A stretch of DNA of 21,516 nucleotides, from the NCBI GenBank assembly GCA_023447635.1, contig JAEXNA010000185.1, forward strand, positions 1-21,516, given 5' to 3'. Origin of the DNA: Vulcanimicrobiota bacterium (lineage in GTDB: Bacteria > Vulcanimicrobiota > Xenobia > Xenobiales > JADMJV01). Numbering within the stretch: the first letter of the stretch is position 1; every line of letters starts with the position of its first letter. A program made the translations under genes and the position numbers. The notes below the pieces were generated by a model that saw only the letters and a program-made list of their open reading frames with translations, made no database searches and had not been told where the DNA came from. Shown in pieces: positions 14,344 through 21,516 of this stretch.

Positions 14344-15439
14344 GACGGGCGACCTCCTTCGAGTAGCCAGCGCCGACCAGGTCGTCGATCGGTTTCCAGT
14401 CAGCGAGTCGCCATTTTTCGCGGTGCTCGGCCTCTAGCTGGGGCAAGTAGGCGTGCAGATCACCGGGAGCTGTGTTCGAAAGAAGTTGACCCAGCGCGCC
14501 CCGGGCGGCAAGCGTCTGACCTTCCTCGAGCAGGCAGCTGCAGACCCAGAACAGGAACCCTTCCCCGGACTTCGAGGCCAGAAGTTCCAGGGTTGCGGTG
14601 GGTAGAGGGCGACCGGACTCGTCAGCGACCCTCTCGGCCAGTTCGGCCACCTTGTCCAGGTCGGCCTCGCGGTAAGCCCGGGCTAGCTCGAAGCGACGCA
14701 GGTGGCGACGATCGGGCGCGCTGGCGAGGGCTTCTTCGCTGGCCTGATGCAGATGACGGAAGGCGGGGCCGAACTGCCCCTCGGCCGCCAGCCCCCTGGC
14801 CATGGCGCGATGCCAGCCTCCCAGCTGTTCGAAGACACTATGGACCGGAACGACCTGTTCGCTGTGGGAGCCCTGAAGGTGTTTTAAGAACTTGGAGTTG
14901 ACGTAGCTCTGCCTCCAACCGTTCACGGCCGCGATACCTGCCAGGGTCGCCACCATCACCTTGGTCCCGCCGGTGATATCGCAGATGACCTCTTCGCCGG
15001 CCGGCTGCCCCAGAACGTCGTAGGACGACTGAACCTTACGAGCGATATCAGCAGGGTCGTTCTCGTCGATGCGAACCTTATGAAAGTTTCGCCCTCCGGG
15101 GTCCGGAGCGAACGCCTCGACCACCTCGTTGGCGGAAGATGCAGAACCTTCCGTGTAGAGAAGTAGGACCGCTTTCGAGGGGTTGCCCAGGCAGGCCATG
15201 ATCGGCGCGTAAGGCTGGGTGCCCACAGGGACGAAGAGTAGCTGTACGGATTCTCCTGGCGCGTCGCGACGCACCCGATAGGCGCTACGTGGTAAAACCT
15301 CGGCCTCGTAAAACTCTCTAGCCTGGTTGGTGTCCGTCATCTGCGACCAGGTCCTGGTCAGGGCCGCGTAGTCGTCGTCGGTAAGGTCGGGGTAGGAACG
15401 GTGGATCAGGTCTGCCAACATAGCGAGAAGCTTGGCCAT
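14336..15439 (-). CDS. CARF-domain protein with DxTGGTKxM motif and helical C-terminus
   Basis: The protein has 367 residues. FVPVGTQPYAPIMACL (69-84) and VICDITGGTKVMVATLAGIA (151-170) form a CARF Rossmann fold of the TIGR02710/Can/Card1-like group, which binds cyclic oligoadenylate. From about 195 onward it is all helical and TPR-like. I found no R-x4-6-H HEPN motif and no nuclease, protease or membrane segment. The effector may be an unrecognised domain, or the protein may act through a partner, most simply the helicase whose gene it overlaps by 8 bases. The ATG at 15439 has AGGAG 11 bases upstream. It is the first gene of the minus-strand operon, divergent from drmA-like. Confidence 0.8.
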   Translation of the reverse strand: MAKLLAMLADLIHRSYPDLTDDDYAALTRTWSQMTDTNQAREFYEAEVLPRSAYRVRRDAPGESVQLLFVPVGTQPYAPIMACLGNPSKAVLLLYTEGSASSANEVVEAFAPDPGGRNFHKVRIDENDPADIARKVQSSYDVLGQPAGEEVICDITGGTKVMVATLAGIAAVNGWRQSYVNSKFLKHLQGSHSEQVVPVHSVFEQLGGWHRAMARGLAAEGQFGPAFRHLHQASEEALASAPDRRHLRRFELARAYREADLDKVAELAERVADESGRPLPTATLELLASKSGEGFLFWVCSCLLEEGQTLAARGALGQLLSNTAPGDLHAYLPQLEAEHREKWRLADWKPIDDLVGAGYSKEVARRG

Positions 15440-15478
15440 CGCCAGAGGGTCTCCTATGGGAAAGGCGAAGCCGCAGCG
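15440..15478. promoter_or_regulatory. 39-base divergent intergenic region
   Basis: This short gap separates the start codons of the CARF gene (leftward) and the DrmA-like gene (rightward). It holds the AGGAG site of the CARF gene (around 15451-15456 on the minus strand). It is too short for two independent promoters, so at least one promoter must lie in the opposite coding region. That arrangement favours shared regulation of the two operons. No clear -10/-35 pair was identified. Confidence 0.45.
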
Positions 15479-18400
15479 ATGTCGACCCCCGTCCCCAGGC
15501 TCTACTTCTTACAGCGCTTGCGTCAGGAGCTGCTGGGCCCCAGAGGCGGCCCCGACGAGGTGCTGCGAGAAGGCACCGATCCCCGGGAAGAGTACACGAC
15601 CGGTGTCCTGGATAGTCCCGCGCAGTCCAGCGACGCGGTCGACGAGCTCGAGCTGCTGGAAGGCGAGGCCGTCGGCGAGGGAGGGCTTAGCGAGTTCGAC
15701 GAGGATGAACCCGAAGATCCGCTGCTGCTGTCGGCCCAGTTTGCTCCGAGTGTCGATCCCCGACTGCTGCCGTGCTCCATTGGCGTGACCTTCTTTTTGC
15801 GCACAGGAGATGGGGCCAGTTTCCAAATCTGTGTCTCTGGCGGCCGCTATCGCTGCTCGAAGAAGGTCTGGTCCAGGCAGTCCTACTGTTGGCCTCTGGA
15901 ACCGTTGGACTCGACCTGCTGGAACAGCGAGCATGTCGACGAAGCGTCCGGCTTCAAGGTGGTCGTACGTTCGCGGGTCGTGGGAGACTCGCTGACCCGA
16001 GTGTCGCTCTATCTTCTCAACACCGGAAGCTGGGAGGCTCAGACCAGGGAGCGACCTTCGCGCTTCCTCTATCAGCCGCAGATCCGCGTTTTGCTGGGGG
16101 ACGGTTGCGAGCTGGTCGGGCTTTCTGAATGGGGTGAACGGCCGGGCGACAAAGAAGAGCAGCGGTTGCAGCTACTTTATCGGAAGGCGCCGGTGAAGGC
16201 CAGAGGGCACATGTGTGCTGCTGTCTGGCGTGAAATCGACCCCGAGGCCGAAGCGGGTTCGCCTTTCGAATGGACGGACTCGCGGCCCGTTGCTGAGGCG
16301 TTCGCTCAAGCGGACGTGCGAACGGAACTGCTTCCGATGATCGCGGTACCGACTCCGTTAGCGGACTGGCGGGACGAGCTGGGGCCTGCTCCTATCACCG
16401 AAGCGCTCGCCCTTTCGGAACTGCCCCCCGAGGGACTAGAGCCAGCCCTGCGCCCGCTGTTAAAGGCGTATGAAGACTGGTTGGAAGCCTGTCAGAAGGA
16501 AGCCGAAGGGCTTCCCGAGCGCTACGCGGCGCTGGCTTCCGAGCACCTGGCCTTCGGACGCGAGGCGCTGCTGCGGATGCAGTCCGGGCTTCGGCTGCTG
16601 GTTGATGATCCCGAGGCCTATCTGGCGTTTGCTTTCGCCAATCGGGCTGTCCATCTTCAGGCTTCCTGGGCCGGCGGCTCGCCACTTCGCTGGCGCCCCT
16701 TCCAGCTGGGCTTTCTTCTGCTCTGCCTGGAAGGGCTTCACAACCCACAGTCGCCCGACCGGGAAATCTGCGACCTTCTCTGGTTCCCGACCGGGGGCGG
16801 TAAGACCGAGGCCTACCTAGCCCTGACCGCCTACACCCTGGGGCTTCGTCGTTTACGCCATGAGGGGTATGACGGGGTGGGAGTGCTGAGCCGTTATACC
16901 TTGCGGCTTCTCAGTATCCAGCAGTTCCGACGCGCCTTGAAACTGGTGACCGCCTGCGAAATGCTGAGGGTGACGCCCTGTGACGGAAAGATCGGTTGGA
17001 GGCCGGACGGCGTGGCGGAGGGCCGGGCCTGGCTGTGGGGGAGGCACCGGTTCTCGGCGGGGCTGTGGCTGGGCGGGGCGGTGACGCCCAACCGCTTGGA
17101 GGGGCTTCCCCACATCAACTTGCCCGGCGCTTTCGACATCCTGGAAGGCAGGCAGCGGCACGATAGCGACCCTGCGCAGGTGACGGAGTGTCCGGTTTGC
17201 GCGACCTCGCTGGCCCTGGCCGACGCCTACGACGAATGTCTGCCGACGGAGTTGGTGCTGCATCTGCGAGTCAAAGGTGTCGAGCGAACGCCCCAGTCAG
17301 ATGAATTGAGCACGGCCTTTGTCCAGGTTCAGGCTTTGGAGGTCACCGCCCTCAACGCGGTCTTGAGTAGCCTGAAGTTCACCCTCCATCCCGGTCAGGG
17401 GTCGCTGACCGCCGAGGTGATCGATGACTGGTGGGGCCTGGTGCGTGCCCGCTTCGGCGAGGGTTGCAGCGAGCTCGCCGTCAGAGCCTCTCGTCCCGGC
17501 TATTTCCTCGACACTGTACCCACGAGCAAAGGGAAGATGAAGCCTTATCGCATCGAGGTCTACTGTCCCGACCCCGCTTGCCCGACGGCTCGCCACCCCT
17601 GGCGCGAGATGCTACCGATGGCTCTGGGCGGAGAGGTGGGGCAGTTCCAGCCGGTCTCGGCCGCCGTCACCTCGACCGACGACCCGACCGTCGCCAGACA
17701 GTGCCCGATTCCGGCGGTGACCGTCGATGAGCAGCTGTACTGCTGGCCGCCGTCGCTGCTGGTGTCCACGGTCGACAAATTTGCACGGCTCGCCTTCGAA
17801 CCGCGAGCCGCCAATCTGTTCGGCAACGTCGAGTACTATCACGCCACTGAAGGGTTCTATCGAGCCGGCTGCCTGCGCGCTTCGAACCGGGGCGGCAAAG
17901 GCCAGCATCCCGCGCACGAAAAGAAGCGAGTCGTCTCGCCCCCTTTGCCCCCTCTCGACCTGGTGATCCAGGACGAATTGCATCTGATCGACGGACCCCT
18001 GGGCTCGATGGTCGGCCTGTATGAGACGGCCGTCAGCCAGCTCTGCGGAGCGGGGCATCGACTAAAGTATGTGGCCTCGACGGCCACCGTGCGCGAGGCG
18101 ACAGACCAGGTCCGTTCGTTGTTTGCTCGTGACCTGCGACAGTTCCCGCCCCCCAGCCTGGACGCCAACGATTCGTTTTTCGCCCTTCTGCGTCCAGGGC
18201 GCTTGATGCAAGAGCGTGGCCCAGGACGACTCTACCTTGGCTACTCGGCCCCGGGTCGCGGCGCACTGACCCCGCAGGTCAGAGTCTGGGCCGTGTTACT
18301 CCAGGCAGCCCAGGAGCTGAGGGCGATGGGCATCGACTCGGCCGAACTCGACCCCTACTGGTCGCCGGTAGGCTATTTCACGGCCATTCGCAACCTGGCC

Positions 18401-19246
18401 AGCACGGCGGGTCTCTGGCGACAAGCGATTCCGCTGCGGCTGAAATACCTGGGTGGGGACGAGTGTCGGGACATCTCGTCGCCGGTGGAACTCTCCAGCC
18501 GAATCGCCTCCTCCCGGCTACCAGGGATCCTCAACCGCCTCGGCCAGCCGCTGCCCGGCGCGGTTGACGGAGTCCTTTCCACCTCGATGTTCGGGACGGG
18601 GGTCGACGTCAGTCGACTCAGTCTGATGCTGGTCCACGGCCAGCCTAAGACGACTTCGTCCTACATCCAGGCCACCGGCCGCGTGGGCCGACAGTCGCCC
18701 GGGCTGATCGTCACCAACCTGCCGGCCACCAACCCACGCTCCTTAGACCACTACGAGTTCTTCACGGGTTACCATCGCCAGCTCTATCGAGGGGTCGAAC
18801 CTGTGACCGTCTACCCGTTTGCGCCACGAGCCAGGGAACGAGCGCTGGGCCCGCTGTGCGTGGCGCTGCTGCGACAGCTGCGAGGGGTCGATGAAGGTTG
18901 GAGGGACCGGGCGGTAGGAGCTAGACTCATGGCCCAGGCCTGGGAAAGGCCGGAGGTGCGCGCTCTGGTTCGTATTTTCGAAGCCCGCGCCCAGGAGCAG
19001 CCTGACCTGCGACGACCTGACCTGGACGCTTTGACCGAAGAGACCCAGGCAGCCCTGAAAAGCTGGAAAGACTGGGCCGAAAAGGAGAGCGCTTTGTTAC
19101 TCGAGGAGTACACGATGACCAAGCTGCCCGAGTCGCCGGTGGTGCTGGGCGACCATCAGCATCAGATTGCCAATCTCGGTGTGGTGTTCGCCAACGCCCC
19201 GCAAAGCTTGCGGGAGATCGAACCGACCACGGGGTTCAAGATATGA
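15479..19246 (+). CDS. drmA: DISARM-type DrmA helicase
   Basis: The 1,255-residue SF2-type helicase matches DrmA of DISARM in length and motifs. It has LLWFPTGGGKTEAYLAL with Walker A GGGKTE at 439-444, and LVIQDELHLIDGPLGS with DELH at 832-835. STMFGTGVDV at about 1035-1044 and QATGRVGR at 1064-1071 are motifs V and VI. A zinc-ribbon-like insert is suggested by CPVC (571-574) and C-x4-C (696-701). The ATG at 15479 is preferred; an in-frame ATG at 15401 would overlap the divergent CARF gene. The stop overlaps the DrmB-like start as ATGA. In DISARM, DrmA with DrmB forms a DNA-binding core that blocks incoming phage DNA. No methyltransferase or DrmC gene is adjacent. Confidence 0.85.
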   Translation: MSTPVPRLYFLQRLRQELLGPRGGPDEVLREGTDPREEYTTGVLDSPAQSSDAVDELELLEGEAVGEGGLSEFDEDEPEDPLLLSAQFAPSVDPRLLPCSIGVTFFLRTGDGASFQICVSGGRYRCSKKVWSRQSYCWPLEPLDSTCWNSEHVDEASGFKVVVRSRVVGDSLTRVSLYLLNTGSWEAQTRERPSRFLYQPQIRVLLGDGCELVGLSEWGERPGDKEEQRLQLLYRKAPVKARGHMCAAVWREIDPEAEAGSPFEWTDSRPVAEAFAQADVRTELLPMIAVPTPLADWRDELGPAPITEALALSELPPEGLEPALRPLLKAYEDWLEACQKEAEGLPERYAALASEHLAFGREALLRMQSGLRLLVDDPEAYLAFAFANRAVHLQASWAGGSPLRWRPFQLGFLLLCLEGLHNPQSPDREICDLLWFPTGGGKTEAYLALTAYTLGLRRLRHEGYDGVGVLSRYTLRLLSIQQFRRALKLVTACEMLRVTPCDGKIGWRPDGVAEGRAWLWGRHRFSAGLWLGGAVTPNRLEGLPHINLPGAFDILEGRQRHDSDPAQVTECPVCATSLALADAYDECLPTELVLHLRVKGVERTPQSDELSTAFVQVQALEVTALNAVLSSLKFTLHPGQGSLTAEVIDDWWGLVRARFGEGCSELAVRASRPGYFLDTVPTSKGKMKPYRIEVYCPDPACPTARHPWREMLPMALGGEVGQFQPVSAAVTSTDDPTVARQCPIPAVTVDEQLYCWPPSLLVSTVDKFARLAFEPRAANLFGNVEYYHATEGFYRAGCLRASNRGGKGQHPAHEKKRVVSPPLPPLDLVIQDELHLIDGPLGSMVGLYETAVSQLCGAGHRLKYVASTATVREATDQVRSLFARDLRQFPPPSLDANDSFFALLRPGRLMQERGPGRLYLGYSAPGRGALTPQVRVWAVLLQAAQELRAMGIDSAELDPYWSPVGYFTAIRNLASTAGLWRQAIPLRLKYLGGDECRDISSPVELSSRIASSRLPGILNRLGQPLPGAVDGVLSTSMFGTGVDVSRLSLMLVHGQPKTTSSYIQATGRVGRQSPGLIVTNLPATNPRSLDHYEFFTGYHRQLYRGVEPVTVYPFAPRARERALGPLCVALLRQLRGVDEGWRDRAVGARLMAQAWERPEVRALVRIFEARAQEQPDLRRPDLDALTEETQAALKSWKDWAEKESALLLEEYTMTKLPESPVVLGDHQHQIANLGVVFANAPQSLREIEPTTGFKI

Positions 19247-20943
19247 GTCGCGAGCGCGCCCAGCCGATCCGGCCCACCCAGTTCATCACCACCTACGGCC
19301 CGGGCGCCATTCTCGACACTTTGCGAGGACCGAGACTGATTTACAGTCTTGCTGATTCGACGCTTTTCGGTGAGAGCAGTAGCCCTGTCGAGTACGAGAT
19401 CAAGGAGCCGGCGCTGCAGCAGATGCTGCCGGAGCACAGTCGTATCTTTCGCCTACCCAGCAACGCTGACCGCGGACTAGAGGACAATGTGGCGATGTAC
19501 CAGACCGCCGCCTTTCCGATGTGGTCGCTGTGCACGGTGCATTCCGTGCTCTATCGGTCGAAGTATCCTTCGCGCAAGGCTTGCCCACGCTGCCCAGCGA
19601 CTTCGGAAGGGGCCGCCTGGGAGCAGGCTCGCGAACAGGCGGTGAGTTTTGTCCAGGCTTGCCCGGAAGGGCATCTCGACGAGGTTTCGTGGAGCTACCT
19701 CCTGCACAAAGAGTCAGGGCGCGCCGACTGTCAGCCAGAGTTCATCGAGTGGCACGGATCCGGTGGTCCGTTACGCGGGGTGCGGCTGGTCTGTCCGGGC
19801 TGCAAGGCCAGCGTGGGGTTTGGCGACCTGTACCACCGCGATCATACCTGCCGCGGCCGCTTCCCCGAGCATCGAGGTGCCGTCCCCGCAGGCTGCAGCG
19901 CCAGCGCTCGGATCAGCCAGAGAGCGGCCTCGGACTTGTACCTGCCGGAGGTTCGCACGGCCCTGACCTTGCCCCAGGTGGATTCGGACCTGCACAGAGC
20001 GCTACGCCACGATTCGGTGTTCAGTCAGCTCGAACTGATGTCGCGTATGGTTCCGACCCTTGGCGAGGAGCATTGGGCGATGGCGCTGACGGGGGCGCGA
20101 GTCCCGACGGAGATCCGGGAGCAGATCGAACGGGCGTCGCTGGAACAACGAGGCGAGGCGCTGAAGCGGGTGCTCGACGAAAGCGTGAGCTTGACCGAAA
20201 GCGAGGCGCGCGGTCTTGAACTGCGCGCGCTGCTGGATTCGGGACCGACAGGTCGGCCGCGGACAGCAAACTTTGAACTCGACGCTCAGGGAGCCCGAGA
20301 GTTTTCTCTGGGGCCGATGCGGCTCAAGGTCACTCCCGTCAATCGCCTTCGGATGGTGGCGGCTCAGGTGGGATACCGCCGCCTTAACGGCACGGTCGTC
20401 GAGTGCGGGCTTCAGCATGGAAGCCAGACCTGGTTCCCGGGGGTGGAGCAGTTCGGCGAGGGTCTTTTCCTGGAGTTGGTTACACCGCCTCGTGATACCG
20501 GTCCAGCGTGGAACGCCTGGCGGACCAGGGCCGAGGGGACGGGAGAGGACTCGGACGCGCCCTTGCTGGTCTGGTGGCACACTCTTAGCCATCGCCTGAT
20601 CCGGGCTCTATCGGTGGATTCGGGCTACTCGGCAGCCTCGGTTCGTGAGAGGCTGTATTACGACGGAGAACGCGGAGGGCTGCTGATCTACGCGGTACAG
20701 CCGGGAGGGGACGGCACGCTGGGCGGGCTGGTGGCCCTGGTCCCTCGTTTCGACCGGATCCTGGCGAGCGCCCTAGAGGGGTTAGAGACTTGCTCGAACG
20801 ACCCGTTGTGCGGGGACCAGGCTGTCAGCGCTAGCCGGCAGAGCGGGGCGACCTGTTACGCCTGCTGCCTGCTGTCCGAGACTTCGTGCGAGATGAGGAA
20901 CCTGTCGCTAGACCGAAGGGTCCTGCTGGAGACGCTATTTTGA
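19243..20943 (+). CDS. drmB: DISARM-type DrmB (DUF1998) protein
   Basis: The 566-residue protein begins with RPTQFITTYGPGAILDTLRG (10-29), close to the typical DrmB opening RPSQLITTYGPGALVD. Zinc-ligand clusters are visible: C114-x2-C117 with C140, then C184-x2-C187 with C203. A C-terminal DUF1998 cysteine cluster includes C517, C523, C538, C541, C542 and C549 (GATCYACCLLSETSCE). DrmB has no recognised catalytic site; it partners the DrmA helicase and helps bind DNA. Translation is coupled to drmA through ATGA at 19243-19246. It is the last gene before the right-hand leader. Start choice and identity are well supported. Confidence 0.85.
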   Translation: MSRERAQPIRPTQFITTYGPGAILDTLRGPRLIYSLADSTLFGESSSPVEYEIKEPALQQMLPEHSRIFRLPSNADRGLEDNVAMYQTAAFPMWSLCTVHSVLYRSKYPSRKACPRCPATSEGAAWEQAREQAVSFVQACPEGHLDEVSWSYLLHKESGRADCQPEFIEWHGSGGPLRGVRLVCPGCKASVGFGDLYHRDHTCRGRFPEHRGAVPAGCSASARISQRAASDLYLPEVRTALTLPQVDSDLHRALRHDSVFSQLELMSRMVPTLGEEHWAMALTGARVPTEIREQIERASLEQRGEALKRVLDESVSLTESEARGLELRALLDSGPTGRPRTANFELDAQGAREFSLGPMRLKVTPVNRLRMVAAQVGYRRLNGTVVECGLQHGSQTWFPGVEQFGEGLFLELVTPPRDTGPAWNAWRTRAEGTGEDSDAPLLVWWHTLSHRLIRALSVDSGYSAASVRERLYYDGERGGLLIYAVQPGGDGTLGGLVALVPRFDRILASALEGLETCSNDPLCGDQAVSASRQSGATCYACCLLSETSCEMRNLSLDRRVLLETLF

Positions 20944-21080
20944 CCCCAGCGCCTTGCGAGCGACGTAGCTCCGTTATTAGGAGATGGAAACGTGTAGCTC
21001 GGATTGGTGAGAGTGCTTGATAGATGGTTCAGCGGTCTTCCTGGCGAAGACCGGTTCGATCTTTGGAAACTGAATAACAC
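20944..21080. other. Non-coding spacer between drmB and leader 2
   Basis: These 137 bases have no ORF of note. They contain the strong hairpin at 21033-21053 and, at 20980-20991, GGAGATGGAAAC. The latter differs by one base from the last 12 bases of the CRISPR repeat, but the rest of the repeat is not recognisable upstream. The stretch is not shared with the left flank. Confidence 0.55.
21033..21053 (+). terminator. Perfect 8-bp hairpin downstream of drmB
   Basis: CGGTCTTC, the loop CTGGC and GAAGACCG form a perfect stem about 90 bases after the drmB stop and before the leader. The following bases (GTTCGATCTTT) lack a full T run, so intrinsic termination is possible but not certain. It is the best candidate for ending the drmAB transcript before the array. 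Confidence 0.45.
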
Positions 21081-21311
21081 TCAATCGGCGATCTCGGACG
21101 GGGTTCGAGCATCTCGGCGCCTTTTGCGCCCTTTTCCCGGAACCACGGGCTTTTTTGCTCTTCGCCCCCTCGGGAGATCGCCGCACCAATGTTTATAAGG
21201 GTTTGGGCTCATTTTGGCCTCTTATGGCAGGGTATACGTTTGGGTACCCCCCATGAGATCGCCGATTTCCGCTTCGCCAGCGGCGTGGTTACGCGCCTGG
21301 TGGAGGGGGGA
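21081..21311 (+). promoter_or_regulatory. CRISPR leader 2 (inverted copy of leader 1)
   Basis: This stretch abuts the first repeat of array 2 and aligns with the reverse complement of 109-338. The GATCGCCG-type elements lie at 21086-21095 (inverted), 21174-21183 and 21255-21264. Their spacings of 88 and 81 bases are exactly as in leader 1. GTTTATAAGG at about 21190 and GGTATACG at about 21230 are identical in both leaders and are the most promoter-like AT-rich spots. The degenerate palindrome at about 21271-21305 lies next to the repeat. Confidence 0.88.
21136..21156 (+). terminator. Terminator-like hairpin inside leader 2
   Basis: CCCG, a 6-nt loop, CGGG and C are followed by six T residues. 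It lies about 155 bases before the first repeat and is conserved, with a shorter T run, in leader 1. The 4-bp stem is weak. It could stop read-through from drmAB, but its presence in leader 1, where no gene reads in, suggests a role in the leader itself. Confidence 0.35.
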
Positions 21312-21516
21312 GTCCGACACCCCGCCCCGACACTCAGGGGATGGAAACTTTAAGCTGGGTTTCGTTCATCTAGTACCCCAGCGCGTCCGACACCCCGCCC
21401 CGACACTCAGGGGATGGAAACAGCGCATCCTTCGCTTTGTCCCATTCGACTAGCGCGCGTCCGACACCCCGCCCCGACACTCAGGGGATGGAAACTCCGC
21501 GAGGGCTTCGTAGTGC
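21312..21516 (+). CRISPR. CRISPR array 2, leader end (three repeats, two full spacers)
   Basis: Identical 37-nt repeats lie at 21312-21348, 21385-21421 and 21459-21495. Spacers are 36 nt (21349-21384) and 37 nt (21422-21458), with a third cut by the window end (21496-21516). The repeat begins GTCCGACACCCC and ends CAGGGGATGGAAAC, differing from array 1 at positions 7, 8, 13 and 21. The array reads rightward, away from the cas genes, and continues outside the window. Confidence 0.95.

Noticed and set aside
14336..15439. HEPN RNase domain in the DxTGGTKxM CARF protein
   Set aside because: I scanned the helical C-terminus and found no R-x4-6-H motif.
15401..15478. Upstream ATG for the DrmA-like gene
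   Set aside because: It would overlap the start of the divergent CARF gene. The added 26 residues show no family resemblance, and the sequence from 15479 starts the conserved region.
20980..20991. GGAGATGGAAAC after drmB as a degenerate CRISPR repeat
   Set aside because: Only the last 12 bases resemble the repeat (11 of 12). The 25 bases before it match at chance level, so a relic repeat is not supported.

Overview
The window holds an almost complete type III CRISPR-Cas island of about 20.5 kb, closed at both ends by outward-facing CRISPR arrays. It comes from a G+C-rich bacterium with good Shine-Dalgarno sites, frequent GTG/TTG starts and many 4-base stop/start overlaps. The content (Uma2, zinc-ribbon membrane protein, Csx10/Csx19/TIGR03986-type RAMP proteins) would fit deltaproteobacterial/myxobacterial, planctomycete or similar G+C-rich lineages, but the sequence alone does not assign a taxon.

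Layout. (1) 1-108: the leader end of a CRISPR array on the minus strand (37-nt repeats). (2) 109-338: its leader. (3) 510-1142: a zinc-ribbon membrane protein. (4) 1294-11168: one co-directional, tightly packed operon. It encodes a Csx1-type CARF-HEPN protein with an extra C-terminal domain, a short Cas10 without an HD nuclease, a single Cas7, a Csx10-like Cas5, a tandem Cas7-Cas7, a Csx19-like protein, a large TIGR03986-type Cas7 with an insertion, and a Uma2-family putative nuclease. (5) 11165-15439 on the minus strand: a second operon with a CARF protein lacking a recognised effector domain, an SF1 (Upf1/Dna2-like) helicase and a second Csx1-type CARF-HEPN protein. (6) 15479-20943 on the plus strand: drmA-like helicase and drmB-like DUF1998 genes, the core pair of DISARM, overlapping by 4 bases. 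(7) 21081-21311: a second leader, an inverted copy of the first. (8) 21312-21516: a second array on the plus strand.

How the parts probably work together. The Cas7/Cas5/Csx19 set matches subtype III-D, and the Cas7-2x plus Cas7-with-insertion pair recalls the III-Dv branch. Cas10 keeps a GDD-containing Palm 2 site, so cyclic oligoadenylate synthesis is plausible. Three CARF proteins are the expected receivers: two with HEPN RNase motifs and one without. The unusual part is a DISARM-like DrmA-DrmB pair and a separate SF1 helicase inside the same array-bounded unit, with no DISARM methyltransferase and no DrmC. I infer a combined RNA-guided/second-messenger and helicase-based anti-DNA defence, possibly gated by CARF signalling. 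No cas1, cas2, cas6, reverse transcriptase, transposase, tRNA or rRNA gene is visible, so adaptation and crRNA processing must come from elsewhere in the genome.
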